Source: Pseudomonas extremorientalis (GTDB taxonomy: Bacteria > Pseudomonadota > Gammaproteobacteria > Pseudomonadales > Pseudomonadaceae). Taken from it: a stretch of 64,000 bases of DNA. Each line of letters starts with the position of its first letter. The stretch's first letter is position 1. Below, piece by piece: positions 54,001 to 63,900 of the stretch. The translations under genes and the position numbers were made by a program. The stretch is taken from positions 124,001-188,000 of the forward strand of contig NZ_MDGK01000015.1 in the NCBI RefSeq assembly GCF_001870465.1, given 5' to 3'. The notes under the pieces are model-generated. The model did not search any database and was not told where the DNA came from. It saw only the letters and a program-made list of their open reading frames with translations.

Positions 54001-55901
54001 CTGAAGCTCGCTTCGCGCCGCGCCTGAGTCGGGTAGCGCAGCACACGGTCAATCAGCAATTTGGCCTGCGGGCTCAGGGTATTGTCGGCCACGCGCAGGC
54101 GTGCCTGTACCTCCAGGGTTTGGCGCTGGATATCAATCAGCCGGACCTGTGGGCAGACCAGCTCGGGTGCTATTGGCGTACGCCAGTAAGTGGTGACCCG
54201 TTCGGCCAATCGTGTTTTCAGCTTGTGAGCCAGGTCCGACAGTGTGCCGGTCTGGTTCAGTTGGTCGGTTTCGCTGAACGCGGTCGCGCTGCGAAAGACA
54301 CTTTCGGCGAAGGTCTCGACCAGGTTGGCGTCATCTTCTTGAGTGGCGTGATCCTCATCCGTTTCCACTGCAGTGTTGTCCCAAAGCAATAAGGCACACA
54401 CCGCCTCGAGTAATGGGCGGGAAGATTCAAAATGGCGTGCGCCCTTGCTGTCGATGCGGTAGCGGTTGACATACAGGCTGTCCAGCCCTGTATCGTCAGG
54501 CAATTGTGCAAAGGTCTCCTTGAGCAGTGACGTCAGCACAGTGCCCAGCGAGGGATGTTTGTGCTTTTCCAGGACCTGGTCCAGCTGTTGGTTGAGCGAG
54601 TTCCACTGCTGTATCAGACGCGTTTGTTGCGCAGTGTCGGGCAGGGTGAGCGGGACGGGAGATGCCTGTGTCAAGTCAGGCTGCACAGGCAGGCGGGCGA
54701 TCAAGCCCGGGTTGCCCTTGAGCGGCAGTGCCAGCGTGGCGCGTACGCTGGCTGCCAGGGTCTCGAACGTGGTGTGGGACATATCGAAGGCCCGGTCGAT
54801 ATCGGCCTCTTGCTGGATGCGCCGAGCGTGCAGACACGCACTGAATACCTGCCCGGTGATCGGCGCATAGGTCAATTTCTGCTCATTGCGTAACACGTTC
54901 CTGGCGCGGGCGTGTTCCTTGGCGGCAATGTTGGCGAACAGCAGGTCTCTTTCGGCGCTTCTCACCAGGCGTAGACGCAAGGCATTTTCCATGGACGAGA
55001 AATTCTCGAAAAATTCACCCCCCCATTGTGGGGTATACAGGACGGTCGGTCTGGCCCCATGCAGTTGCTCGGTGAGCACGAAGCAGCCGTTGAGCGTCGT
55101 GGTCCAGTCAGGCGGGCTCGTAGCGTTCAGCGCAATACTGAGTGTGAGCGGCGGTGTGGCGTTGTTCTTGGTTTCATGGAGTACGCGGTTTTCGATCAAT
55201 TGCCGGCCTTCGATCAGCACCTGCAGGTGTGACTTGGCTGTGGCCACAGCCGCTTGAACCTGAGTATCTTCAGGCGCTTTCTTCAGATTCTGCTCGGCCT
55301 TTTCGACCTGTTGCCATGCATCATGCAGCTTCAGGTCCGCCTCCAGCGTAAATACCTCACGCTGCTTTTGACTCACGGCCGCCAGGACGCTCAGGGCACC
55401 GGTGCTTGCGTGGGGCGACGACCAGAACGTCTTGAGTGTGTTCACGTAGAGCGTCTGGCTGTTGAGTTGCAGGTCGCTGATCAACTGACTGACTGCCGAG
55501 ATTTCCAACGCGGCCAGTTCGGTGTCGCGTCCGGTGCCATGGGCAGTTGGATAGAACCCGGCGGCTTGACTGACGCTACCGGTTTGCGGCTCTTTGGCCA
55601 GCTCGGTCGGCAGGTTTTGGGTGGCAATCGTTTCTTGCAGCAGCTGTGTCAGGTTACGTGTCCGGGTAATGCGAGGTGCGCTGCCTTGCTCTGTCTGCGA
55701 GGGAATCTCGTACTCGTTGAGATAAACCGTATCGGGATTCGGCGGGTTGGCGGGTGCCAGTTTCGCTAATCCATGGCGCAGTTCGGTGGCCATGACGGTC
55801 GCCAAGTCCGGCTGGGCGTCCAGCAGGTGCTCGATGGCGGTGATACGGATAGGCAAGCGGCGTAGCAGGTCCTCGGTAGAGGTCTGGGGTTGTGTAGGCA
55901 T
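51048..55901 (-). CDS. Giant modular toxin-like protein with three ~410-residue repeats
   Basis: 1617 residues, no signal peptide. Three modules of about 410 residues follow each other. Each opens with a helical segment and a strand (DTVYLNEYEI, DSLYVNRYRI, KITVVRTTRIRI) and closes with a VLYTP strand (RPTVLYTPQWG, GAVVLYTPNMG, DMRVLYTPNAP) followed by a helix. Next come a hydrophobic region (about residues 1195-1260, possible membrane insertion) and a C-terminal part with three repeats of about 60 residues (IPLKTWNKFVRSGG, IHPDRWSEFVAWGK, IHPPSWTQYVNADG). It resembles DUF6543/dermonecrotic-toxin proteins. No catalytic motif was identified. Secretion route unknown. Confidence 0.75.
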   Translation of the reverse strand: MPTQPQTSTEDLLRRLPIRITAIEHLLDAQPDLATVMATELRHGLAKLAPANPPNPDTVYLNEYEIPSQTEQGSAPRITRTRNLTQLLQETIATQNLPTELAKEPQTGSVSQAAGFYPTAHGTGRDTELAALEISAVSQLISDLQLNSQTLYVNTLKTFWSSPHASTGALSVLAAVSQKQREVFTLEADLKLHDAWQQVEKAEQNLKKAPEDTQVQAAVATAKSHLQVLIEGRQLIENRVLHETKNNATPPLTLSIALNATSPPDWTTTLNGCFVLTEQLHGARPTVLYTPQWGGEFFENFSSMENALRLRLVRSAERDLLFANIAAKEHARARNVLRNEQKLTYAPITGQVFSACLHARRIQQEADIDRAFDMSHTTFETLAASVRATLALPLKGNPGLIARLPVQPDLTQASPVPLTLPDTAQQTRLIQQWNSLNQQLDQVLEKHKHPSLGTVLTSLLKETFAQLPDDTGLDSLYVNRYRIDSKGARHFESSRPLLEAVCALLLWDNTAVETDEDHATQEDDANLVETFAESVFRSATAFSETDQLNQTGTLSDLAHKLKTRLAERVTTYWRTPIAPELVCPQVRLIDIQRQTLEVQARLRVADNTLSPQAKLLIDRVLRYPTQARREASFSHGNRPGVYQLTVATVRNEVARMAGSFVLTFNDGSSPVTPHWPQGHKNLSTQTAGVGAVVLYTPNMGFEECASLQALHDTLKARINAGEDAGRLFTSGLPLLGQHGKTGLWGDDLSRIFAPIADDFVADSIQALLDKQLSDIETILGLTENGSDSEKNGRVELAELVDMAGPFLARNRLLIEHWRPDWEKRLSAADQKALQDQADTTLAKQDELAKQWQALIPTLAEYAKQQVLPKIRALLVEKGQGYPAQGIDPDKITVVRTTRIRISSGAGFGSVHEEVKSSKMSLTNLLLKNTKPWQMGFNWKEGELLNAELTTAQGEWVRDAKGTIITLEKERLEQWLKDLDVGQQYEQNVLEKYLAPQATAAEAQALKQAWIACQAAVLDYAALAARLNPDIYRSQMPGDSGQKKAAAWVEAVLASPSPATRPRVDGQAVIANALMFNPASNAPEGLGGQTVNGVLILSTDADDMRVLYTPNAPDGVELRELADEAELVQLMRGPAWLDYLRARLPADTRLLNHRLAAHRGDVLVGLYRQNYLYLLDKADTESLTNEELEAQSTLNKVLFGVDVALSVLGGFPWSGQLASSAARFVGRVGRTTVHTLRSLGQTVAGLVVRRGSRAQTLFEVARVTTTVAGVTRTTGLGIKPLSMLLRPGRNTLRPDLLKYQNDFLQESARLVVKGGIPAGAELAEGTGIYRVPGSPSTYLVRSVGAKGKEQVFRIQNAFNLYDSNGLVAPVLTPAGGVTPFRLRRLPNKFWELDTWQRLPGAGPKTDSQLAQALREWDAYVKADAASSTPQAALNPAVFFTSRNIPLKTWNKFVRSGGEITKRGLARLNPEGTTHLSDNLFMKWVNMEQTTKEAADAFIKTHGIHPDRWSEFVAWGKLNKVGEARKARLTSLSGGYFTRITDQHFQDWYQLALKPVNQNADAVWKFAIDRGIHPPSWTQYVNADGTFNTNIGTVAERVNRLGLEFPLDLTKPGPSLPPT

Positions 55902-56050
55902 AGCCTGGGTGTCCTGTAGCGATAAGGTTATCCATACAGAGCAGGTCTCTGCATGCGAATGCCCACACTATTGGCCGCCGAGGGAATGACGGGCCTACAT
56001 AACCACTACATGTCTGTTTCGCCCAGGCATGTCGCGCGGTGGCCTTTGAA

Positions 56051-59000
56051 TCAGTGAGTAGCGGCCAGGCACATGGTGGGACTCCCCGGTTGTAATAACG
56101 GATTGAGCAGCGGTGCCATGCCTTTGAGCACCTGCACCGGCAGCGCCGACGTGAACGTGAACTGTTGAGCGGAGGCGCCCGGCACAAAGGCGGTCAGGGT
56201 GCCGAAATGATGTTCGCCGATGTAGAACACAAAGGTGGCCGTGCGGTTGATCGACTTGGAACTGAGGATCCGCCCGCCAGCACCGATGGCTTCGATGCGA
56301 TTGTCGCCGGTGCCGGTCTTGCCGCCCATGGCCAGTGGCGTGCCGTCGGCCAGCTTGAAACTGCCGGCCACGCGTTTGGCGGTGCCGGCATCCACCACCT
56401 GGGACAAGGCGCCGCGCAGGGCTCTGGCGACCTCGACCGGGATCACCTGCTTGCCCGGCGCCGGGTCGTTGACGACGCGTGTTTCGTAAGGCGTGCCGGC
56501 GGCAAACAACAGGCTGTCGATACGCAGCACCCTGGGGCGCACACCATCGTTGAGGATAATCCCCATCAGCTCCGCCAAGGCTGCCGGGCGATCGCCAGAG
56601 CTGCCGATCGCCGTCGCCAGGGATGGCACCAGGTGATCGAAGGGGTAGCCCACGGCCTGCCAGCGCTGATGAATGTCGAGGAAGGCCTCGATCTCCAACA
56701 TGGTGCGGATGCGACTGTCCCGCGCACTCTGGTGGCGGCTCTTGAACAACCAGCTGTACACCTCCTGGCGTTCGAACTGACTGGCCTTGACCACCTCGCT
56801 GAACGTCGCCTCGGGATGGTTGAGCAAGTAGCCGAGCAACCACAGGTCCAGCGGGTGCACCTTGGCGATATAGCCTTGGTCGGGCAGGTCGTAGGTGCCG
56901 GGGCCGTAGTCCTTGTAGAGTTTTTGCAGGCGTTCGTCGGTGAGTTTTTCGTGGGTCTTGATGCCGGCCAGATGTGAGCGCACGAACAGGTTGAAGCTCG
57001 CATGGCTGGCGTCGGGCAACAGGTAGCGGTGCACGGCGGCCAGGCGGATCGGCGTGGGGCGCAGGCTGTCGAGGAAGGTGTCGAGGCGTGCCTGGGTATC
57101 TTTTTTCTGGTACTTCTTCCAGAACTTGCGCAGGAAGGTGGTGCCTTCGCGGTCAGCGAAACCGGCGAGGTATTCCTGGCGGCGCGGGTCGCTGTCGTCC
57201 TTGAGCAACTCGGCGCTGTTGTTCTCGCCCGAATAGGTGACGTAGCGCACCACGTCGCGCATCAGCCGAATGAACGGCAGGTTGATCGATTCGCGCAAGG
57301 CGTCGCGCAGGGTCGGGCTGCGGCCGTTGTCCTGGCTGCGAAAGTTATGGAAGCTGTGCAAGCCGCCGCCGGTGAAGAAGCGCTCGCCGGGGTTGGCCGA
57401 GTAGGTGCGGTCCAGCGCCGCGTCGAGCATGACGGCCAGGGATTTGTCCGGGGCCTGGATCAGGTAGTCGAGGGCCCAGCGGCTCAGGCGGTCCTGGTCG
57501 TCGACGGCGACTTTTTTCAGCGCGGCGGGCGCTTGCGCGGCGTACTTGGCGTGTAGCTCGGCGATGATTTGCAGGTAAGTGGTGAGCACCCGCAGCTTGG
57601 CGGTGGAGCCCAGCTCCAGCTTGCTGCCGTCGTTGATGTCGAAGGGCTGGTCGGTGTTGTCGGTCTGTACCCGCACCCGCGAACCGTCCGGGGTCAGTTC
57701 GAACAGGGTGAAACTGTAGCGCACCTGGGCGGTACTGGCGGGAGTGAGCAGGCGCTCGCCGATCAGGCCGATCTGGCGTGCATACTCGGGGTCGGCGAGT
57801 TGCTTGAGGTAGTCACTGACTTGGCCCTGCAACTGCGCTTGCAGGGTCGTGGTGGCGGACAGGTCCAGGCGGTCGAGGTCGTACAGCGGCCGGTCCAGTA
57901 ATGCGGCCAAACGGCTGCGGGCCACACTGATGCCTTTATTGGTTTCTATCGGTTGAAGCGTGGGTTGTTGTGCCCAGTCGCGGTAAGTGACCTTGCTCGC
58001 CAGGGCGACCTTCAGCAAGTCAGGTCCGATTACGCCATTCTGGGCCAGTAGGCGTAAATGGCTGTCGGTCAGGTCGGCAAGTTCGTCCCGCCCTTTGGCG
58101 AGGTAATGGGAAGGACGACGCTGCGCGATGATCAACGACAGCACCTGACGCAACGCCAGGCCTTGCTGCGCATTCACTGGGCCGCGCAATGCCTGGTTGA
58201 CCTGGTTGAAGTCGGCGCCGTACCACACCCGCAATCCCTCGGCCATGCCGTGCACTTCACCGTGCCCCGGCACCGCCGACAGCGGCACGCTGTTGAGGTA
58301 GTCGCGCACAATATCCTGCCGCGCCGGCAAGGTCTCTGGCCCATCATGGTAAGCGCGCACGGCGGCGGAAAACATCTGTCGCAGCTTTTCCCCACCCGAT
58401 ACGGTCAGCCCGTCTGGCGAATGGCGATATTTCTCCAATTGGGTGGCGAGGGTACTGCCGCCGGCACTCTGGCCCGGCAGGTGCAGCAGCCGGGCGACTT
58501 GCGACCAGGCTGCCTTGGCGAAGCGTGGCCAGTCCACGGCGGGGTTGGCCTGGGGTTGCGCGGGGTCGAGCAGGTCGCGGTTTTCGATGAACAGCAGGCT
58601 GTTCACGACCAGTGAGGGGATAGCCGTGAAGCTTGAGTACAACTGTTGCGGGTAGTCGTACCGATACAGCGGCACGGCGCGACAATCGGTGATGGAAAGT
58701 CCCGCCTGGATTTTTTCCGTGTAGGGCACGAACAGCCCTTTGGCGCTGTAGTCCATCAACGCGGGGGAAAACCGCGCCTGGGCTTCGATCACGTAGCCGC
58801 GCTTGAGCAAGCGCGGCAGGAATGTATCGAGGTCGCTGTATCCCAGGCGACGATCGAATGGGCCAGCGCCGGGGTAAACGATCGCATCGCTGGGGCCGGG
58901 CCTGACGTCATAAGTCAGGTCGCGGGCCAGCCGGCTGAGTGCCTCGGCCTGCAGGTGCGAGGTGCGCATCTCCCTGGCGGCGGCAAAGCCCAGGGCGATC

Positions 59001-59152
59001 AGCGCCATCAGCACGATCAACCAGAACAGGCGACGCCCATGGCGCGGCCGGGGTTTACTTTCGGGTAAAGGCGCTGGGTCCGAACTGCCTTGTGGTTTCG
59101 CAGCCTTGGTCGATTCGGTTTGCCACAGTGCGCCCATAGTCGATTGATCCAT
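56051..59152 (-). CDS. Bifunctional penicillin-binding protein with large insert
   Basis: 1033-residue class A PBP-like protein: short cytoplasmic tail, one membrane helix (about residues 42-60), a GT51 glycosyltransferase domain and a transpeptidase domain. GT51 motifs are atypical: E190-NRD and AGGSTLATQLEKYR instead of EDxxFxxH and GGSTITQQ. The penicillin-binding triad is complete: S516-TAK, S622-IN and K945-TG. The gap of about 320 residues between SxN and KTG is much longer than in PBP1a/1b. It ends in a cysteine-containing tail (TMCLAATH). It synthesises or remodels peptidoglycan, perhaps under special conditions. It is monocistronic between toxin genes. Confidence 0.85.
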   Translation of the reverse strand: MDQSTMGALWQTESTKAAKPQGSSDPAPLPESKPRPRHGRRLFWLIVLMALIALGFAAAREMRTSHLQAEALSRLARDLTYDVRPGPSDAIVYPGAGPFDRRLGYSDLDTFLPRLLKRGYVIEAQARFSPALMDYSAKGLFVPYTEKIQAGLSITDCRAVPLYRYDYPQQLYSSFTAIPSLVVNSLLFIENRDLLDPAQPQANPAVDWPRFAKAAWSQVARLLHLPGQSAGGSTLATQLEKYRHSPDGLTVSGGEKLRQMFSAAVRAYHDGPETLPARQDIVRDYLNSVPLSAVPGHGEVHGMAEGLRVWYGADFNQVNQALRGPVNAQQGLALRQVLSLIIAQRRPSHYLAKGRDELADLTDSHLRLLAQNGVIGPDLLKVALASKVTYRDWAQQPTLQPIETNKGISVARSRLAALLDRPLYDLDRLDLSATTTLQAQLQGQVSDYLKQLADPEYARQIGLIGERLLTPASTAQVRYSFTLFELTPDGSRVRVQTDNTDQPFDINDGSKLELGSTAKLRVLTTYLQIIAELHAKYAAQAPAALKKVAVDDQDRLSRWALDYLIQAPDKSLAVMLDAALDRTYSANPGERFFTGGGLHSFHNFRSQDNGRSPTLRDALRESINLPFIRLMRDVVRYVTYSGENNSAELLKDDSDPRRQEYLAGFADREGTTFLRKFWKKYQKKDTQARLDTFLDSLRPTPIRLAAVHRYLLPDASHASFNLFVRSHLAGIKTHEKLTDERLQKLYKDYGPGTYDLPDQGYIAKVHPLDLWLLGYLLNHPEATFSEVVKASQFERQEVYSWLFKSRHQSARDSRIRTMLEIEAFLDIHQRWQAVGYPFDHLVPSLATAIGSSGDRPAALAELMGIILNDGVRPRVLRIDSLLFAAGTPYETRVVNDPAPGKQVIPVEVARALRGALSQVVDAGTAKRVAGSFKLADGTPLAMGGKTGTGDNRIEAIGAGGRILSSKSINRTATFVFYIGEHHFGTLTAFVPGASAQQFTFTSALPVQVLKGMAPLLNPLLQPGSPTMCLAATH

Positions 59153-59373
59153 TCACGCAGATTGATCGGACTTGCTTGAAGCGTAGTCGCTGGGCGCTGC
59201 TTGTGAGGGAAATGTGTTTTTCGAGTCAGAACCTTCCGATGGTTGTGGGGGCGGGCCTGCCGCGACGTTTTGCCGCTCAATGTAGGTCAGATGCTCCTGT
59301 TAAATTGCAAGATATCGAGCACTTCCACTAAATTGCCTCGCTTTTATAGTGAAAGACCCTGCTCCGGGCTTTT

Positions 59374-59514
59374 TATACTGCACGCCCCGCTGATCTTGCC
59401 TGGCAAGAAGGGCCCGTCCATGAGGCGGCCCCGGTCTCGGCAAGGGTGCCGGCTTACCGGCCCGCGCCCTGGAGACTCGACGGACAATCCAATAACAAAA
59501 TGAGGTTGTACCCT
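59374..59514 (+). promoter_or_regulatory. Putative promoter and structured leader of the amino-acid permease
   Basis: TATACT (59374-59379) is a good -10 without a clear -35. The leader of roughly 130 bases downstream can form three successive hairpins: CTTGC/GCAAG (59395-59407), GGGCC/GGCCC (59410-59431) and GCCGG-CTTA-CCGGC (59448-59461). Such a structured GC-rich leader before a transporter could be a cis-regulatory RNA; I match it to no known class. The rest of the gap (59153-59373) shows nothing recognisable. Confidence 0.4.
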
Positions 59515-60933
59515 ATGCCAGTCGGCAACCCACTGCCCCATGGCGAGACCGCTCAAGGCGGCCCGCTCAAACGCGAACTCGGTGAACGGCATATCCGCCT
59601 GATGGCGCTGGGCGCCTGCATCGGCGTCGGCCTGTTCCTCGGCTCGGCCAAGGCCATCGAAATGGCCGGCCCGGCGATCATGCTGTCGTACATCATCGGT
59701 GGCCTGGCGATCCTGGTGATCATGCGCGCCCTCGGCGAAATGGCCGTGCACAACCCGGTAGCCGGCTCCTTCAGCCGCTATGCCCAAGACTACCTCGGCC
59801 CGCTGGCGGGCTTTCTCACCGGTTGGAACTACTGGTTCCTGTGGCTGGTAACCTGCGTGGCGGAGATCACCGCCGTGGCGGTGTACATGGGCGTCTGGTT
59901 CCCGGATACGCCGCGCTGGATCTGGGCCCTGGCGGCGTTGATCAGCATGGGCACCATCAACCTGATCGCGGTCAAGGCGTTTGGTGAGTTCGAATTCTGG
60001 TTCGCCCTGATCAAGATCGTCACCATCATTGCCATGGTCATCGGCGGCGTCGGCATCATCGCCTTCGGCTTCGGCAATGACGGCGTGGCCCTGGGGATTT
60101 CCAACCTGTGGGCCCACGGCGGCTTCATGCCCAATGGCGTGCAGGGCGTGTTGATGTCATTGCAGATGGTGATGTTTGCCTACCTGGGCGTCGAGATGAT
60201 CGGCCTCACCGCCGGTGAAGCGAAGAACCCGCAAAAGACCATTCCCAGCGCCATCGGCTCAGTGTTCTGGCGCATCCTGTTGTTCTACGTGGGCGCATTG
60301 TTTGTGATCCTGTCGATCTATCCGTGGAACGAGATCGGCACCCAGGGCAGCCCGTTCGTGATGACCTTCGAACGGCTCGGTATCAAGACCGCCGCGGGCA
60401 TCATCAACTTCGTGGTGATCACCGCCGCGCTGTCGTCTTGCAACGGCGGCATCTTCAGCACAGGGCGCATGCTCTACAGCCTGGCGCAGAACGGCCAGGC
60501 GCCGGCCACGTTCGGCCAGACCTCCAGCAACGGCGTGCCGCGCAAGGCGTTGCTGCTGTCGATCTTTGCCTTGCTGCTAGGCGTGTTGCTCAACTACCTG
60601 GTGCCGGAAAAAGTCTTTGTGTGGGTCACCTCCATCGCCACCTTCGGTGCGATCTGGACCTGGCTGATGATCCTGCTGGCCCAGCTCAAGTTCCGCAAAG
60701 GCCTGAGCCCCGCCGAACGGGCAGGGCTCAAATACCGCATGTGGCTGTACCCGGTCAGTTCCTACCTGGCCCTGGCGTTCCTGGTGCTGGTGGTGGGCCT
60801 GATGGCGTACTTCCCGGACACCCGCGTGGCGCTGTATGTGGGGCCGGCGTTCCTGGTGCTGCTGACCGTGTTGTTCTACGTGTTCAAGCTGCAACCGCTG
60901 GACACCGCACAGGGTGCCACGCGTTCGGCGTGA
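59515..60933 (+). CDS. Amino-acid permease (APC superfamily, ProY/HutT-like)
   Basis: 472-residue inner-membrane symporter with 12 predicted helices. RELGERHIRLMALGACIGVGLFLGSA (about residues 20-45) is the AAT-family first-helix motif, followed by MAGPAIMLSYIIGGLAILVIMRALGEMA in helix 2. It is closest to the proline/histidine/aromatic permeases ProY and HutT, but the substrate is not readable. ATG 59515 follows TGAGG by nine bases. A structured leader of about 130 bases precedes it. It converges with the NEL effector gene, three bases between the stops. Confidence 0.9.
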   Translation: MPVGNPLPHGETAQGGPLKRELGERHIRLMALGACIGVGLFLGSAKAIEMAGPAIMLSYIIGGLAILVIMRALGEMAVHNPVAGSFSRYAQDYLGPLAGFLTGWNYWFLWLVTCVAEITAVAVYMGVWFPDTPRWIWALAALISMGTINLIAVKAFGEFEFWFALIKIVTIIAMVIGGVGIIAFGFGNDGVALGISNLWAHGGFMPNGVQGVLMSLQMVMFAYLGVEMIGLTAGEAKNPQKTIPSAIGSVFWRILLFYVGALFVILSIYPWNEIGTQGSPFVMTFERLGIKTAAGIINFVVITAALSSCNGGIFSTGRMLYSLAQNGQAPATFGQTSSNGVPRKALLLSIFALLLGVLLNYLVPEKVFVWVTSIATFGAIWTWLMILLAQLKFRKGLSPAERAGLKYRMWLYPVSSYLALAFLVLVVGLMAYFPDTRVALYVGPAFLVLLTVLFYVFKLQPLDTAQGATRSA

Positions 60934-60936
60934 CGC

Positions 60937-63900
60937 TCAATGGGCCCGCTGCGCCAGTTGAGCCGCTTCGGTCAACTGGCGTATCAGGCGATTGCGTTCG
61001 GCGATCTGCAACTCCACCAGCGATTGCCGACGTTCCAGGTAGGCTTCCGAGCGTCTGTCCGGGATCTCCAGGTTCAGGCTGTTCAATTGGTGACTCACTA
61101 CGTTCTCAATGGTCGAGAAGGGCTCCGGGTAACTGCGGGCCAGGTACTCGATCCAGAACTCCTCCATCAGTAGTGCGTTCTGCGCCGCCTGGGTCTTGCT
61201 CAAGTCTTCCAGGTGGCGGCGGGCGGCGGCGATGTCGCTTTCATCAACCCAGTCCTCGACGGCATACAGCATTTCTTCGCGTTGGATCGGCAGTTCGAAT
61301 TGCGGCAGAAAACGCAGCCGGTAATACAGCTTGATTTCCGCATCGTCCGGCTCCACCCCGGCGTCACGCAGTCCCTGGATGTGGCTATCGGCCAATTGGT
61401 CCACCTGGCGCAGGTAGAACAGGCTTTTGGCAAGCGCCAGCAGATCCCGGTCGGCCTGGTTGCTGCCGGCCTGGGACCGGGCCTGGTGGACCTTGTGCTG
61501 AATCTCCATATCGATGAAGGCGAGGATGGCGCCATCGCCGCACGTACCGGCGACATAGGTATTCAGGAAAATTCGCTCGCGCAGCTCAGTTGATTGGCCC
61601 ATGGCCTCGAGCAGGTGCCAGACCCTGGTGGTCAGGACTTGCTGGCTGGCCGGACTGTGGGTGTAGGCATAGGATTGGACCAGGTCGCGCAGTACCCGGA
61701 ACGCGTCATCCGACCTCGCCCCCTCGTGGTGTTGCAATTGCTCCCATAACTGTTGCCGTGCACTGTGCTGTGCGACAGGAACACCGGCCAGCCAGCGGCT
61801 GAATTCCCTGGACATGGCCTGTTGGTGCAAGATCCCCGGCAATGCGCCACCGATGACGATGCCGGTGCGATGACGGTATTCGCGAATCCTGGCCAGGGTA
61901 GCTTCGCTCAACGGGTTGTCATGCAGGATGGTGTTGCGGTTGGTCGGCCCCATGCGCACGTCGGAAAGCACTGCGTCAGGTACCGTGGTCAAGCGGTTTT
62001 CCTGCAACAACAGGGTGCGCAGGCTGCTGCGGGTGTCGGCGCCGATGGGCCACTGATCAATGTTGGTCTGACGCAACGAGAGCACGCGCAGGCGGGCCAT
62101 TCGGGAGACATCCGGGGTCAGGCCCAGGGGGTTGCCATCCAGGTGGAGCTCGGCCAGTCGCGTCATACCGGCCAGTCGCTGGCGGGATTCGGCCGTCAGC
62201 ACGATAGTGTTGTCGCTCAGGTCAAGGTTCTCAAGCTGGGTCATCTGCGTCAGGCTGGCGGGCAGCTCATTGAGCATGCAGTCGATTTTCAGATGGGTCA
62301 GGCCGGTGAATTTGCCGAGGAAGGCGTTGCCGGTCTGCGGGAAGGCGTCGCCGTCGATGCGCAGGTATTCAATGTGCTCGAAGCTACGGTTGCTCAGGAT
62401 GAAATCAGCGTCGGGCAAGCTGTTGCCGTCCAGGCGCAGCACCAGTTGGTGAGTGTCGAACAGTCCCGTATCGCCGTCATAGGCTGCGCGTGTTTCCTGG
62501 CGCCAGGCCCGCAGGATGCGGTCGGCCAATTGCCTGCGCACGCCGTAGTTCCAACCGACCGGATCGGTGTTCGGATCATCGACGGCCTGGGGGGTATCGA
62601 TCCAGCGCTGCAATTCGAACTGCAGGGCTTGATACTCGGCTTTGCGGCGTTGCAGTTCGATCAGGGCGGCGGGTTCGCTCATGCCCAGGCCGTTGATCAA
62701 CTCTTGCGCCCTGGCGTGGCTGAAACTGGGGTAAAGCTCGCGGACTTTACTGACCAGGTTCACCGGCCGGTCCCCGCCGAATGGCCATAGCCCTCTCAAT
62801 GAGAACGGATAGGCGATGAACGAGCTGTCCACCTGCATCGGCGGTTGCAGCCACGGCGGTATATGCCGTAGGCCGAGCAGGCCCTTGATTGCAATGCGCT
62901 GGTTCAACGCCAGCTCGGCAATTGCGTGTCGCAGGGGGGACAGGTCAACGCTGTCGGCGATGCCCAGGGTCCGGCACTCGGTTTCCGACAGCAACAGGGC
63001 GATGGCGCTCAACAGGTCGCTGCCGACCTCGGCGGGGTCGCTGAGCAAGCGGCCTTGTTTGTCATAGGCATGGAATCCGCCGTTGAATCGCGCCAGGGTG
63101 CGTCGGTCGATACCGGTGAGGTGACCGGCGCTCTCCAGCAGACGGCCCCTGGCGTTGCCGTCGTGGATGTCCAGGCGTAATTGCCGGGGCCAGCCGGGCA
63201 GTTCCTTGAGCAGATGCAAAGTGATCCTTTCGCTGTCGGGGTTGCCCAGGGTCCTGAGGTAAAGGCCTTCGTAGGCGCGGTTCAGGCGCATATCGTCGGC
63301 GGTGAGCCGGGCCTGTTCGACCAGGCGCAGGCCGACCTGACTATGGTCCTGCAGTTGCTTGAGTTCCTGCGGCGTGGCCTGGTCGAGGATGGCCCTGACC
63401 GCGCTACGGGGCAGTTGCGGGAAACTGGATTTCAAGCGCTGTTCCAGCCGGTTGCCGCCCTGCTCGCTCTGGGCGTACAGGTTGTCGAACAGTTGCGCAC
63501 GTTCGCGGTAGGCATATTCGGCGATGGTCTTGGCCAGTTTGAACAGGCGTTCTTCCTGGGTGGCCGGGAGTTCGCCGAGCAAGGCGCGAGTCAAGGCGTC
63601 GTTCTGCACCAGCTTTTTCAACGGTTCGCGACTGCGGCTTTCGGCCTCCGTGAGGCGTATTTTCTCGGTGGTGGGGTGATAGCGGTATTGGCTGATCACG
63701 CGGCCGTTGTCGTCGACAACCTCCAGGCTGTGGCTGTCCGGCCAGGTAGGCAAGTGGCTGGCGAGCTGCAGTTGCAAGGACGGTCGCGCATTCTGTTGGG
63801 CAGAATAGGTGGTCATCGCCTGGATAAAGTGAAGAATGTCGCGCTCGATGCGAAAGCGTTTGCAGGTGTCTTCCAGCAAAGGTGGTGGTGGCAGTTGAGC

